From the NCBI RefSeq assembly GCF_000243135.2, contig NC_019903.1, positions 1,464,001 to 1,528,000 on the forward strand: a stretch of 64,000 nt of DNA, read 5' to 3'. The notes under the pieces are model-generated. The model saw only the letters and a program-made list of their open reading frames with translations. It searched no databases and had not been told where the DNA came from. Source of the DNA: Desulfitobacterium dichloroeliminans LMG P-21439 (GTDB lineage: Bacteria; Bacillota; Desulfitobacteriia; Desulfitobacteriales; Desulfitobacteriaceae). The position numbers and the translations under genes are program-made. Shown here in pieces: positions 9,733 to 19,296 of the stretch (positions are counted from its first letter, which is position 1; each line of letters opens with the position of its first letter).

Positions 9733-10650
9733 TTGACACAAGATGAAGATAACAAGAAAAGTAAAACGATAGCTAATGCAGAATTTGTGGTAACAGAGTC
9801 CAGCGATCTATTTGATTTTTTAACACTTAAATTAATCCATCAATCAAGAAATAACATAAAGTCGTTGCTTATCCACAAACAGGTTACGGTGGATGGGGGT
9901 GTTGTTACCCAGCACGATTTCCCGCTGAAAGAAAAACAGAGGGTAGGGATTGTTCGCTCGGTCATTCGGGGGCAAAAAGAGAATGAGCAACTGCAAATTA
10001 TCTATGAGGATACTGATTTGATCGTAATCAATAAGCCCGCTGGCTTGTTGGCTATAGCTGATCATAAAAATGGGCTTTCCGCTTACCATCTGCTGACAGA
10101 TTATGTGCGCCGGACGAATCCGAAAGCCCGTATTTTTATTGTTCATCGTTTGGACCGGGACACCTCCGGGGTGCTGATGTTTGCAAAAAATGAAAAGCTA
10201 AAACGGGCGTTACAAGATAATTGGGGAAGCCTTGTCTCGCTACGGGGTTATGTGGCAATGGTGGAGGGACGCTTAAGAGAAAAAAGCGGGAGAATTCACT
10301 CCTGGCTCAAAGAAACAAAGACTCTGCTTGTGTATTCCAGCCAAAAGGCGGGGGGCGGTTTGGAGGCTATTACAAATTATCAGGTAGTCGATGAGACCCC
10401 GAACTATTCGCTGTTGAATATACAGCTGGAAACAGGTCGTAAGAATCAAATCCGCGTACATATGAAGGAACTAGGGCATTCCGTCGTGGGCGATACCAAA
10501 TATGGTGCTAAAACCAATCCCTTGAAGCGATTAGGGTTGCATGCACACAAACTGGAACTTAGGCATCCATTTTCTAATCAATTACTATTTTTTGAAACGG
10601 AAGTACCGGAGAATTTTAAAACGTTAGCGGCCAAAGGCAATAGTAGGTAG
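9733..10650 (+). CDS. RluA-family pseudouridine synthase
   Basis: 305 residues, TTG start, weak ribosome site. An N-terminal S4-like RNA-binding region (about 20-75) precedes the catalytic domain with HRLDRDTSG at about 138-146, containing the catalytic aspartate of RluA/RluC/RluD enzymes, and the later GRKNQIRVHM block. It isomerises uridine in rRNA or tRNA; the specific site cannot be predicted. No operon partner is evident on the left; the next gene starts 44 bp downstream. Confidence 0.88.
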   Translation: MTQDEDNKKSKTIANAEFVVTESSDLFDFLTLKLIHQSRNNIKSLLIHKQVTVDGGVVTQHDFPLKEKQRVGIVRSVIRGQKENEQLQIIYEDTDLIVINKPAGLLAIADHKNGLSAYHLLTDYVRRTNPKARIFIVHRLDRDTSGVLMFAKNEKLKRALQDNWGSLVSLRGYVAMVEGRLREKSGRIHSWLKETKTLLVYSSQKAGGGLEAITNYQVVDETPNYSLLNIQLETGRKNQIRVHMKELGHSVVGDTKYGAKTNPLKRLGLHAHKLELRHPFSNQLLFFETEVPENFKTLAAKGNSR

Positions 10651-10694
10651 TATTGATGCTATGTGTCGTCACGATAACAAGGAGCGTGAATGAA

Positions 10695-11123
10695 ATGTGG
10701 AAATGCCCTAAATGCAGTCGTGTATTCAAAAGCATGGACCAAGGTCACTTTTGCGGGAAGCCGAACAACATTGACGAATACATAGCTGCACAACAGGAGG
10801 ATCTGCGACCTCTGTTGCAAAGTATTCGCGAAACCATCCGCGCAGCTGCGCCAGAGGCTACTGAGAAAATCTCGTGGCAGATGCCGACATTCTGGCAGGG
10901 TGAGAATCTCATCCACTTCGCAGCCTTCAAAAAACACATCGGGCTGTACCCTGGCGGTGAAGCTACATCCCATTTTGGGGAGCGGCTCGCTGGATACAAG
11001 ACCAGTAAGGGTGCGATCCAGCTACCCCTTGGCAAGCCGATTGATTATGAACTTATCACCGACATCGTGCGATGGAGAGTAATGGAAGGCGGAGCGCAAA
11101 GGGCGCACCAAATCCGAGGTTGA
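10695..11123 (+). CDS. Zinc-ribbon plus DUF1801 protein, 3' end altered by a deletion
   Basis: 142 residues from ATG 10695 (AAGGAGCG upstream). N-terminal CPKC...HFC zinc-ribbon-like motif, then a DUF1801 core ([27 protein letters not shown]). The last dozen codons (after VRWRV) are read from DNA that, in another frame, encodes the DUF2200 family motif [13 protein letters not shown]. So the native end of this gene has probably been replaced by out-of-frame DUF2200 sequence. It may still fold because the core is intact. Confidence 0.7.
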   Translation: MWKCPKCSRVFKSMDQGHFCGKPNNIDEYIAAQQEDLRPLLQSIRETIRAAAPEATEKISWQMPTFWQGENLIHFAAFKKHIGLYPGGEATSHFGERLAGYKTSKGAIQLPLGKPIDYELITDIVRWRVMEGGAQRAHQIRG

Positions 11124-11376
11124 TGCTGTAATTTGCTGGTTGACAGGATATAATGATTCAAGTTTGGAAACACAAATTGCCAAGAACAATGATTACGAAA
11201 CCTTCTTTAAGGAAGCCCCGCAGATAAACCCGAACGCCACCAAAATTACAGGCGTGATTTGCGGGCATCGCGTCGAGGAAATCGAAGACCCTCTTATGCA
11301 GAAAATCAGATGGCTTGACAAACTGGTTGACGAATTGGCAAAAGGCAAGCCAATGGAGAAGATTTTCAGAAGTTGA
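11083..11376 (+). pseudogene. 5'-truncated DUF2200 gene
   Basis: From 11083 the frame reads [14 protein letters not shown]...W-L-T-G-Y, then [49 protein letters not shown], a close match to the DUF2200 family. The first 30 or so codons are missing; a TAA precedes at 11080. The 5' part overlaps the end of the DUF1801 gene in a different frame. Translation from TTG 11140 could yield a 78-residue product, but without the conserved N-terminus it is probably nonfunctional. Confidence 0.75.
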
Positions 11377-11399
11377 GAATCGAGAAAATGAGGCAGCTG

Positions 11400-11448
11400 G
11401 GGCTATTGCAAAACGAACAGAAAAGTTCGCTGAGCAATAGCCCATTTT
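11400..11448 (+). terminator. Rho-independent terminator
   Basis: GGGCTATTGC (11400-11409) pairs with GCAATAGCCC (11434-11443), with an inner 5-bp stem CGAAC/GTTCG, followed by ATTTTTG. Ends the DUF1801/DUF2200 unit just before the restriction operon. Confidence 0.8.
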
Positions 11449-11564
11449 TGTATAAAAATATAAGCAACAGTTTCAATTGTGATTTCATAAAGAATGAGAC
11501 TTGCCTATTTAAGGCAGGCGTACTAAAATGCAGATAGGTTAATTTTAGAAAGGCACGGATCTGC

Positions 11565-12137
11565 ATGAAGAAATTAGAAGATGTGGTGGAATTCATGAGT
11601 GGTTCGCCGCAATTTAGGATTGAAGAAGCGTTTGATGATAAAGCGCCACTTTACACCTATTATGGACAACTGGATATTGAAGAAGATTTGGTTGGTATTG
11701 CTTCTAATGGTAGTGACAGCAAACGAGTAAGAACATTTAATAAGGTAAATACGCTATGTAAAGGCGATGTTGTTTTTAGTTTGATATCGGGAAAATCCAC
11801 TACAGTTGCCGCGAATCATAAAGGGTATTTATACACGCAAAACTACGTTAGATTAGTAACGGTTAAAAATATCGATTCAAAATTTCTTGTGTACTTACTT
11901 AATGAAGATAAATCCATTAAGAAACAGCTTCAAATGGGATTGCAGGGTTCTCAAGTTCTAAAATATACTTTGAAACAATTGAAAGAACTTGAATTACCGG
12001 ATTTGCCAACATTAGAAAAGCAGCGGATTATCGGTGAACTTTATTTCAACCAACTGCGGCTGGAAGCATTGAGAAATAGAGCGGCAAATTTAGAAACCAC
12101 CATAGTATTAGAAAAGCTAAGGGAGGTTAGTGAATGA
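11565..12137 (+). CDS. Half-size type I restriction specificity subunit-like protein (one target-recognition domain)
   Basis: 190 residues. It begins like an HsdS target-recognition domain (KKLEDVVEFMSGSPQFR), has the usual KGDVVFSLISG and YLYTQNYVRL stretches, and ends in a single long helix with LPDLPTLEKQRIIGELYFNQLRLEALR, the HsdS spacer. Normal HsdS proteins have two such units and about 400 residues, as the second S gene here does. Half-S proteins can dimerise. Its stop overlaps hsdR by 4 bp. It may provide an alternative specificity or be a remnant kept for control; this is inference. Confidence 0.75.
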   Translation: MKKLEDVVEFMSGSPQFRIEEAFDDKAPLYTYYGQLDIEEDLVGIASNGSDSKRVRTFNKVNTLCKGDVVFSLISGKSTTVAANHKGYLYTQNYVRLVTVKNIDSKFLVYLLNEDKSIKKQLQMGLQGSQVLKYTLKQLKELELPDLPTLEKQRIIGELYFNQLRLEALRNRAANLETTIVLEKLREVSE

Positions 12138-15100
12138 ACGAGAATCAATTTGAAACAGAACTTATTCAATACATTACGAGTGGCGCAATTACCAAACCGG
12201 AGCATCTGGAAGGCATCGGTGACTTTGTTACTAAAGAATCACATGTTGATTATGTAGTGAAAACCAAACTGTGGAAATATGAACCCAATATTAAAACGAC
12301 AGCACAACTCTGGGATAACTTTAAGGCGATCTTGGAACAACACAATCAAAACACCCTTGATCATCCTTTAAGTGCTGTGGAATTTAATCAAGTTAAGAAG
12401 ATCATCTCGGACATTCAGACACCTTACAAAGCGGGGCAGTTCTTGTATGGATTAAATGGTGTATCCCAAATCGAGATTGATTTAGACGATGGACGTCATG
12501 TATTTCTTACTGTTTTTGATCAAAAACAAATAGGTGCAGGGGATACAGTTTATCAAGTGGTCAATCAGATTTATCGACCAGCGGTTATCACTGGAAAAAG
12601 GAATTGCTATTTCGACACGACTCTCTTGATTAACGGTCTGCCGATTATCCAAATTGAGGAAAAGCGTGACACTCGGGATGTCAATGATGCTCTCAATCAA
12701 ATGCATCAATATGCTGATGAAAACCAGTATCGCGATATTTTTTCAACCTTGCAAATTTTAGTGGCAATCACACCAAACAACGTAAAGTATATGGCCAATA
12801 CTACGTCAGATAAGTTTAATAAGGACTTCGCTTTTAACTGGCAACGTAAGAGCGATAACACCATTGTACGCAACTGGAAGGAATTTGCGGATTCTATGCT
12901 TTCCATCCCCATGGCGCATCAAATGGCTACCAACTACATGATTTTGGACGGAACAAAGAATAAACAAATGTTAAAGGTGATGCGTCCTTATCAAGTGTAT
13001 GCCACACAAAATGTTATCGAGAGTCTTAAGCGTGTCGATTTTGAATTCGGTATGAATAAAGTCGGTTACATCTGGCACACAACCGGCTCGGGAAAAACCA
13101 TTACAAGTTTTAAAACCGCATGGCTGGCCAGCCGTATGCCTAAAGTGGACAAGGTTGTCTTTGTGGTGGATCGGATCGCTTTAACCAAGCAAACCAATGA
13201 AAATTACAAAGCCTATGACCCTGATGCGACAGAAGACACCTTGGGCAGCGTTCAAAACACTAATAATACGACTGATTTGAGCCGTAAGCTCAAAAGTAAA
13301 GACAATAGTATTATTGTGACTTCCGTTCAAAAGTTGGATACTTTGGTGAAACGTAAATCCTTTAAAGCTCCTGATAAGAATATTGTATTTATCGTGGATG
13401 AAGCCCACCGTTCAACAGGCGGTGACTCATTCAAAACTATTCAAAAAGCCTTTAAGAAATCCGCGTGGGTTGGTTATACTGGAACCCCCATGTTTGATGA
13501 AACAACCACTGGGCTGCGAACAGAAGAAGTTTTTGGTCCACTATTACACGCATATACCATTCGTGAAGCGATTGCCGACCGCAACGTTTTGGGCTTCAAA
13601 GTGGATTTTGAGACAACAATAGATGAAAAACAAATGAAAGAAAACTATCTTCCTGACTTTTACCGTGAACGTTATCGTAAATGGAGCGAAGAACAAATTC
13701 ACGAGAAGATCAGCCATCTCTCACAAGAAGATATGGATGATGCTATTGAACCCAGTTTCTATGATGAAAATCTGGATCACGTCAAGCTAGTAGTGGAAGA
13801 TGTTTTCAAAAATTGGCGTAATCGTTCTAATGAAGGCAAGTATAATGCTCTGTTCACAACTCATGTAGGCGGTGGTAAAGCAAGTACGCCCATGGCGATG
13901 ATGTATTTTCATGAGTTTAAGCGTGTCAACGAAGTAAATAGGAAGAAGGGCGCGCAGACTTTAAAAGTTGCCGTTACTTTCAGTCAAAATACATCGAATA
14001 ATGATAGCATGCTTGCCACAAATCAAGGGTTGCACGATGCCATTAAAGCTTATAATGCTGAATTTGGCACATCTTTCGGGATGGATGATGTTTCGGGATA
14101 TACCCAAGACGTGACTTCACGCTTAAATAAATCTGCGACGGACAGAAGATTCCTGGATTTGGTTATTGTGGTAGACCAATTATTAACGGGCTTTGATGCC
14201 CCTGAACTGAACACCCTTTATGTGGATAGAACCTTGAAAGGGGCTGTGTTAATCCAAGCCTATTCAAGAACGAACCGTATTGCGGATATGCAAGAGAAGC
14301 CTTGGGGACGTGTGGTCAATTACCGCTGGCCTGCACAAAACGAGAAGTTGATGAATAAAGCCCTTGCCATTTATGCCAATAAAGACTCAGCTATTTTATC
14401 TGAAGATGAACAACGTGAGTCTAACCAAAAAGACGGTATCATCGCTAAACCATTTGAAGATGTGTTTAGCGAAGTGAAAGAAGTAGTTGGTAAACTGAGT
14501 AGCTTGACGACTGAATTTCAACAGTTACCACCCTCTGAAAAACAAAAGGACAATATGCTTGATTTGCTTCGTGAATATAACAGAGGAATGGCAAAGTTAA
14601 AGCAATATGATCCCGAAGAAGTTGAGGGTGAGAAAATCGGATTTAACTACGAAAATCCAGATGAGTTAGTAGAGAAGTTAGGGATGACCTCAGAGCAAGA
14701 AGTCATGTTGACAACAGTCTTAACCAATGAGCTTAAGTCACATATTGCTAAAGAGAAAAAAATCCCCTTTTATCAGATCGAACTGCGGATGACCCATGTG
14801 AAGGATGTTAAAGTAGATTATGATTATCTTACAGAACTGGTGGAACAATTATTGAACCAAGTTCACGAAGGTAAAGCTGTTGAGGCCAAAGAGACCCAAG
14901 AGAGAATCAACCAATTTGCCAATGGGTTGGATGATCGCAACTATGCGACGAAGATTATGAATGCGGCAGTGGCCATCATCAAAGGTCACTTCCCACCGGC
15001 GGGTTCTGATTTTAAATATCCTGCAAAACTGAGTGACAGTGAACAAATCATCCAGCAGGCGAATAATGTTAGCCTTGATCGAATGTTTCTTGACTTCCGG

Positions 15101-15343
15101 GTGAAGTGGGGAATCACGGATATTATCACCAGTGCAGAGATGCGAGAGTTATTTAGTCGCCATCGCTACGGCTTGCAAGACTTAGATGATACTGGCCAAA
15201 TCCGCGACATCATCGCTCAAGCAAGTTCTGACTATAAGACTCTTGCACATGATAAAGAAGTACAGTCATTGTCTAAGATAAAATACCGAAACGGTTTGCG
15301 TGATGCAATTTACGAATTAGCCGATGAATTGGCGGAAAGTTAA
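12134..15343 (+). CDS. hsdR: Type I restriction enzyme R subunit
   Basis: 1,069 residues. The N-terminal nuclease domain has the PD-(D/E)xK-type motif in IIQIEEKRD near residue 174. The SF2 translocase follows: Walker A HTTGSGKT near 316-323, DEAH near 421, the TGTPM motif III, and the late helicase motifs including QAYSRTNR. A long C-terminal helical region binds the methylase complex. It cuts unmodified DNA after ATP-driven translocation, together with HsdM and HsdS. Placed second in the operon, overlapping the half-S gene by 4 bp. Confidence 0.92.
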   Translation: MNENQFETELIQYITSGAITKPEHLEGIGDFVTKESHVDYVVKTKLWKYEPNIKTTAQLWDNFKAILEQHNQNTLDHPLSAVEFNQVKKIISDIQTPYKAGQFLYGLNGVSQIEIDLDDGRHVFLTVFDQKQIGAGDTVYQVVNQIYRPAVITGKRNCYFDTTLLINGLPIIQIEEKRDTRDVNDALNQMHQYADENQYRDIFSTLQILVAITPNNVKYMANTTSDKFNKDFAFNWQRKSDNTIVRNWKEFADSMLSIPMAHQMATNYMILDGTKNKQMLKVMRPYQVYATQNVIESLKRVDFEFGMNKVGYIWHTTGSGKTITSFKTAWLASRMPKVDKVVFVVDRIALTKQTNENYKAYDPDATEDTLGSVQNTNNTTDLSRKLKSKDNSIIVTSVQKLDTLVKRKSFKAPDKNIVFIVDEAHRSTGGDSFKTIQKAFKKSAWVGYTGTPMFDETTTGLRTEEVFGPLLHAYTIREAIADRNVLGFKVDFETTIDEKQMKENYLPDFYRERYRKWSEEQIHEKISHLSQEDMDDAIEPSFYDENLDHVKLVVEDVFKNWRNRSNEGKYNALFTTHVGGGKASTPMAMMYFHEFKRVNEVNRKKGAQTLKVAVTFSQNTSNNDSMLATNQGLHDAIKAYNAEFGTSFGMDDVSGYTQDVTSRLNKSATDRRFLDLVIVVDQLLTGFDAPELNTLYVDRTLKGAVLIQAYSRTNRIADMQEKPWGRVVNYRWPAQNEKLMNKALAIYANKDSAILSEDEQRESNQKDGIIAKPFEDVFSEVKEVVGKLSSLTTEFQQLPPSEKQKDNMLDLLREYNRGMAKLKQYDPEEVEGEKIGFNYENPDELVEKLGMTSEQEVMLTTVLTNELKSHIAKEKKIPFYQIELRMTHVKDVKVDYDYLTELVEQLLNQVHEGKAVEAKETQERINQFANGLDDRNYATKIMNAAVAIIKGHFPPAGSDFKYPAKLSDSEQIIQQANNVSLDRMFLDFRVKWGITDIITSAEMRELFSRHRYGLQDLDDTGQIRDIIAQASSDYKTLAHDKEVQSLSKIKYRNGLRDAIYELADELAES

Positions 15344-15372
15344 AACGGTGAAGGAATTACAGGGGGGATATC

Positions 15373-16374
15373 ATGAACGAGATCCAATTTTTAATGTATG
15401 ATGCCGATGAAAAGGTGGAAGTTCTTGTTCAGGATGAAACGATTTGGGCGACCCAAAAATCAATCGCAGAATTGTTTGACGTGGATAGAACATCAATTTC
15501 ACGCCATTTGAAAAATGTTTTTGAGACAGGTGAGCTCGATGAAAAAGTGGTTAGTGCAGAAATTGCACATACCACTCAACATGGTGCAATGGAAGGAAAA
15601 ACACAAACAAAGCCAGTAAAATATTACAACTTAGATGCGATTATCTCAATTGGCTACCGTGTAAATTCGCAAAAAGCCACGAAGTTCCGTATCTGGGCAA
15701 CGGATATCTTAAGAGAATACATCCAAAAAGGTTTTAAGATTGATGTTGAACGTATGAAACAAGGAAATGCTGTTTTTGGTAAGGATTACTTCCGTGAGTT
15801 GATTGAGACCGTTCGTTCCATTCGAGCAAGCGAACGACGGATATGGCAACAGATAACCGATGTTTTTGCGGAAATTTCATTCGATTATGATAAGAACTCG
15901 GATATCACCAAGAAGTTTTATGCGACAATTCAAAACAAGTTTCATTATGCCATTACAGGGAAAACTGCTGCGGAAATTGTTCATGATAGCGCCAATAAAG
16001 ACAAAGAACATATGGGGCTTACTTCTTGGAAGAACTCACCTGACGGACGAATCTTACAGTCGGATGTTGTAGTGGCAAAGAATTACCTATCAGAAAAAGA
16101 AATCCGGAGTTTGGAGCGTAACGTATCCGCTTACTTTGACTATGTAGAGCGGCTGCTTGAAGACGAAACTTTATTGGGGATGCAGGATTTTGCGGCAAGT
16201 ATTGATGAATTCTTGAAGTTCAACCGCTATGAAATTCTGGAAGGGCATGGGCATATTTCCCATAGCACAGCTAAGAAAAAGGCGATTGGTGAATATAAAG
16301 AATTCGATAAGCATCAAAAAGTAGTATCGGATTTTGATAAAGTAATTAAGAAGATACAGGGAGAGCAGAAATGA
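15373..16374 (+). CDS. RhuM family protein inside the restriction operon
   Basis: 333 residues, GGGGGG-based ribosome site before the ATG. The N-terminal block (IWATQKSIAELFDVDRTSISRHLKNVF) is a helix-turn-helix-like segment, followed by YNLDAIISIGYRVNSQKATKFRIWAT, the hallmark of RhuM/virulence-associated proteins. The C-terminal half has an additional helical domain often annotated as a death-on-curing-like part. Biochemical function is not settled; such genes recur inside type I restriction loci, suggesting an accessory or guard role. Its stop overlaps the following hsdS by 4 bp. Confidence 0.85.
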   Translation: MNEIQFLMYDADEKVEVLVQDETIWATQKSIAELFDVDRTSISRHLKNVFETGELDEKVVSAEIAHTTQHGAMEGKTQTKPVKYYNLDAIISIGYRVNSQKATKFRIWATDILREYIQKGFKIDVERMKQGNAVFGKDYFRELIETVRSIRASERRIWQQITDVFAEISFDYDKNSDITKKFYATIQNKFHYAITGKTAAEIVHDSANKDKEHMGLTSWKNSPDGRILQSDVVVAKNYLSEKEIRSLERNVSAYFDYVERLLEDETLLGMQDFAASIDEFLKFNRYEILEGHGHISHSTAKKKAIGEYKEFDKHQKVVSDFDKVIKKIQGEQK

Positions 16375-17597
16375 GTGGAAGCAAAGAAAATGTGCCTAAG
16401 ATAAGGTTCCCTGGATTTATTGATGCTTGGGAACAGCGGAAGTTCTCTGAAATTTTTATTTTTTTACAGAACAATTCATTGTCAAGAGCGGATTTAAATT
16501 ATGAGAGAGGCTTAGTAAAAAATATTCATTATGGGGATGTGCTGATAAAGTTTGGCGAAGTTTTGGATGTAGAAACAGAGGAAATACCGTTCATTTCTAA
16601 CAATGAATTTAAAACTAGTAGTGCATCATTATTACAGAACGGAGATGTCATAATTGCTGATGCTGCGGAAGATGAAACTGTCGGGAAATGCAGTGAAATC
16701 AAAGGAGTAGATGGTATGAGTGTTGTCTCAGGATTACATACGTTACCATGTAGACCTAGCAAGACATTTGCGACTGGTTATCTTGGATATTATTTAAATT
16801 CAAGCGCTTATCATGATCAGTTATTACCACTAATACAGGGTGCAAAAATTTCATCTATCTCAAAGTCGGCACTACAGAACACGGACATCATTTACCCAGA
16901 TTCAGAAAAGGAACAACTACAAATTGGACGGTTTTTCCAAAACCTTGACCACCTCATCACCCTTCATCAGCGTAACTTAAATAACGTGCAAAATTTGAAG
17001 GCTGGACTGCTTCAAAAAATGTTCCCGAAAGATGGCGAAGATTATCCGGAAGTTCGTTTCCCCGGATTCACTGACGCTTGGGAACAGCGTAAGTTAAGTG
17101 AGGTTGTTAATTTTTTTGATGAGCAAAGAAAACCATTAGAGTCTGGGCTAAGAGAGTCAGGCCCATATCCGTATTATGGAGCATCTGGTATTATCGACTA
17201 TGTGAAAGATTATTTGTTTGATGAAGAATTGATTTTATTTAGTGAAGATGGTGCAAATATTATAGATAGAAATTATCGTGTATGCTTCATGGCACGGGGA
17301 AAATACTGGGTTAACAACCATGCACATGTCCTAAAAAGCAAAGATAATTATTGCAATGGGTTCATATGTGAATCTTTGGAACGACTTGATTATGTTCAAT
17401 ATAATACTGGTACTGCACAGCCAAAGTTGAATCAGGAAGTCTGCCGGAATATTAATATTTTAGTTCCAAAGTTTGAAGAACAAGAGCGTATTTCAACTTA
17501 TTTAGAAAGTCTCGACAACCTTATCACCCTTCATCAGCGTAAGCTGGAACACCTGCAAAAACAGAAGAAAGCTTTACTACAACAAATGTTTGTCTAG
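16371..17597 (+). CDS. hsdS: Type I restriction specificity subunit
   Basis: 408 residues with the two-fold architecture of HsdS. Each half starts with RFPGF-[IT]-DAWEQRK (about residues 10 and 229), continues into a variable target-recognition domain, and ends in a conserved helix containing NLITLHQR or HLITLHQR (about 197 and 382). The two different recognition domains should read the two halves of a split DNA target. The near-identical internal repeats allow domain swapping by recombination. Confidence 0.9.
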   Translation: MSGSKENVPKIRFPGFIDAWEQRKFSEIFIFLQNNSLSRADLNYERGLVKNIHYGDVLIKFGEVLDVETEEIPFISNNEFKTSSASLLQNGDVIIADAAEDETVGKCSEIKGVDGMSVVSGLHTLPCRPSKTFATGYLGYYLNSSAYHDQLLPLIQGAKISSISKSALQNTDIIYPDSEKEQLQIGRFFQNLDHLITLHQRNLNNVQNLKAGLLQKMFPKDGEDYPEVRFPGFTDAWEQRKLSEVVNFFDEQRKPLESGLRESGPYPYYGASGIIDYVKDYLFDEELILFSEDGANIIDRNYRVCFMARGKYWVNNHAHVLKSKDNYCNGFICESLERLDYVQYNTGTAQPKLNQEVCRNINILVPKFEEQERISTYLESLDNLITLHQRKLEHLQKQKKALLQQMFV

Positions 17598-17612
17598 GAG
17601 GAAAATAACAGC

Positions 17613-19223
17613 ATGAGTAATAATCTACAAACCATTACGACAAAACTGTGGGCGATGGCGAACGAGCTTAGGGGAAACATGGACGCCGCAGAATACAAGA
17701 ACTATATTTTGGCTTTTATGTTTTATCGGTATCTGTCCGATTATCAAGAACGATATTTAATTGATAATAATGTTATTGATATGGCCACCGGTGAATCGAT
17801 CAATAAAGTCTATTTAGAACAAGCCAACGGTGACGATTTGAATGACTACTTAGAAGATATTTCGTCAAGTTTAGGCTATGCTATTGCACCTCTTGATACT
17901 TGGGAGTCTTTAGTTCAAAAGATTGATAATAGCATGGTGATTCCTAGTGATTATCAAACTATTTTCGATAACTTTAATAAGAATGCTGAATTGAACAGAG
18001 AAGCCGTGAAAGATTTTCGTGGTGTGTTTAATGACATCAACCTCGGTGACTCTCGTCTTGGCTCTTCTACAAATGAACGAGCGAAATCACTTAACCGTAT
18101 TGTAAAGCTTGTTGATGGTATTAATTACAAAGGTGAAGATGGCCAAGATATTCTTGGCGCCATCTATGAATATCTAATCGGTCAGTTTGCCGCAAGTGCA
18201 GGTAAAAAAGGTGGAGAATTCTACACACCTCATGAAGTCTCCATAATTTTAGCTAAAATCGTAACTGATGGTGTAGAAGAGTCAGATCATACATTTTCGG
18301 TGTATGACCCGACTTGTGGCTCTGGGTCATTGCTGTTAACAGTTCAAGAAGAGTTGCCTGGTGGAGATAAACCAGGGGCGATTAAATTTTTTGGTCAAGA
18401 AAAGAATACCACCACCTACAACTTAGCTCGTATGAACCTGATGATGCATGGGGTTTCATTTAATAATATGACTCTGTCTAATGCTGACACCCTGGAAAGG
18501 GATTGGCCTGATGGACCCGATGCCAAAGGAATTGACCAGCCGCGCTCTTTTGATGCCGTAGTTGCCAATCCTCCTTATTCTGCTCATTGGGACAATAGCG
18601 AAACGAAACTAAAAGATCCACGTTTTAGCGACTATGGTAAACTTGCTCCGAGAACTAAGGCGGATTATGCATTCATTTTACACAGCCTGTATCATCTGAA
18701 TGATGCCGGAACAATGGCGATTGTATTACCGCACGGTGTCTTGTTCCGTGGTGCGGCAGAAGGTACAATCCGTCAAACCATCATTGAGAAAAACTACCTT
18801 GATACAGTGATAGGGTTACCTGCTAACTTGTTTTACGGTGTATCCATCCCAACGACGATATTAGTATTCAAGAAAAATCGTAAAACAAAAGAAATTTTGT
18901 TTATCGATGCAAGTAACGAGTTTGAAAAAGGTAAGAATCAAAATAAACTTACGGATAAAAACATCAATAAGATTATTGAAACTTACCGGAATCGTGTGGA
19001 TGTAGATAAATACGCTCACGTGGCATTACTTAAAGAAATCAAAGAAAACGAGTTTAACTTAAATATTCCTCGTTACGTGGATGCGTTTGAAAAAGAAGAA
19101 GAGATTGACCTTGATGAAGTGAATAAACTATTAGAACAAGATAAACAAGAAATAGCTGCTCTTGAAGCTAAAATCCATGAACAGTTGAAATTATTGGGTA
19201 TTGATGTGCCAAGAATCGGTTAA
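17613..19223 (+). CDS. hsdM: Type I restriction N6-adenine methyltransferase subunit
   Basis: 536 residues, AGGAGG ribosome site. N-terminal HsdM_N helical domain, then motif I DPTCGSGSLLL near 231-241 and catalytic motif IV NPPY near 318-321. The KKGGEFYTP block is a family hallmark. With HsdS it methylates adenine at the recognition site, and with HsdR it forms the nuclease. It is last in the operon, 15 bp after hsdS. Confidence 0.92.
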   Translation: MSNNLQTITTKLWAMANELRGNMDAAEYKNYILAFMFYRYLSDYQERYLIDNNVIDMATGESINKVYLEQANGDDLNDYLEDISSSLGYAIAPLDTWESLVQKIDNSMVIPSDYQTIFDNFNKNAELNREAVKDFRGVFNDINLGDSRLGSSTNERAKSLNRIVKLVDGINYKGEDGQDILGAIYEYLIGQFAASAGKKGGEFYTPHEVSIILAKIVTDGVEESDHTFSVYDPTCGSGSLLLTVQEELPGGDKPGAIKFFGQEKNTTTYNLARMNLMMHGVSFNNMTLSNADTLERDWPDGPDAKGIDQPRSFDAVVANPPYSAHWDNSETKLKDPRFSDYGKLAPRTKADYAFILHSLYHLNDAGTMAIVLPHGVLFRGAAEGTIRQTIIEKNYLDTVIGLPANLFYGVSIPTTILVFKKNRKTKEILFIDASNEFEKGKNQNKLTDKNINKIIETYRNRVDVDKYAHVALLKEIKENEFNLNIPRYVDAFEKEEEIDLDEVNKLLEQDKQEIAALEAKIHEQLKLLGIDVPRIG

Positions 19224-19235
19224 AATCTGCTAGGT

Positions 19236-19296
19236 CCTTTGCTTCCTGCTCAGGAGAATAATTTTCAGGGTAGCCTGCAAAGGATTCTATTTTTTT
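19236..19296 (+). terminator. Probable terminator of the restriction operon
   Basis: CCTTTGC (19236-19242) can pair with GCAAAGG (19277-19283) across inner small stems, followed by a run of seven T (19290-19296) that overlaps the 3' end of the convergent BlaR1-like gene. Confidence 0.45.

Noticed and set aside
16371-17597. Invertible hsdS locus
   Set aside because: The two S genes share no obvious inverted repeat, and no recombinase gene is nearby.
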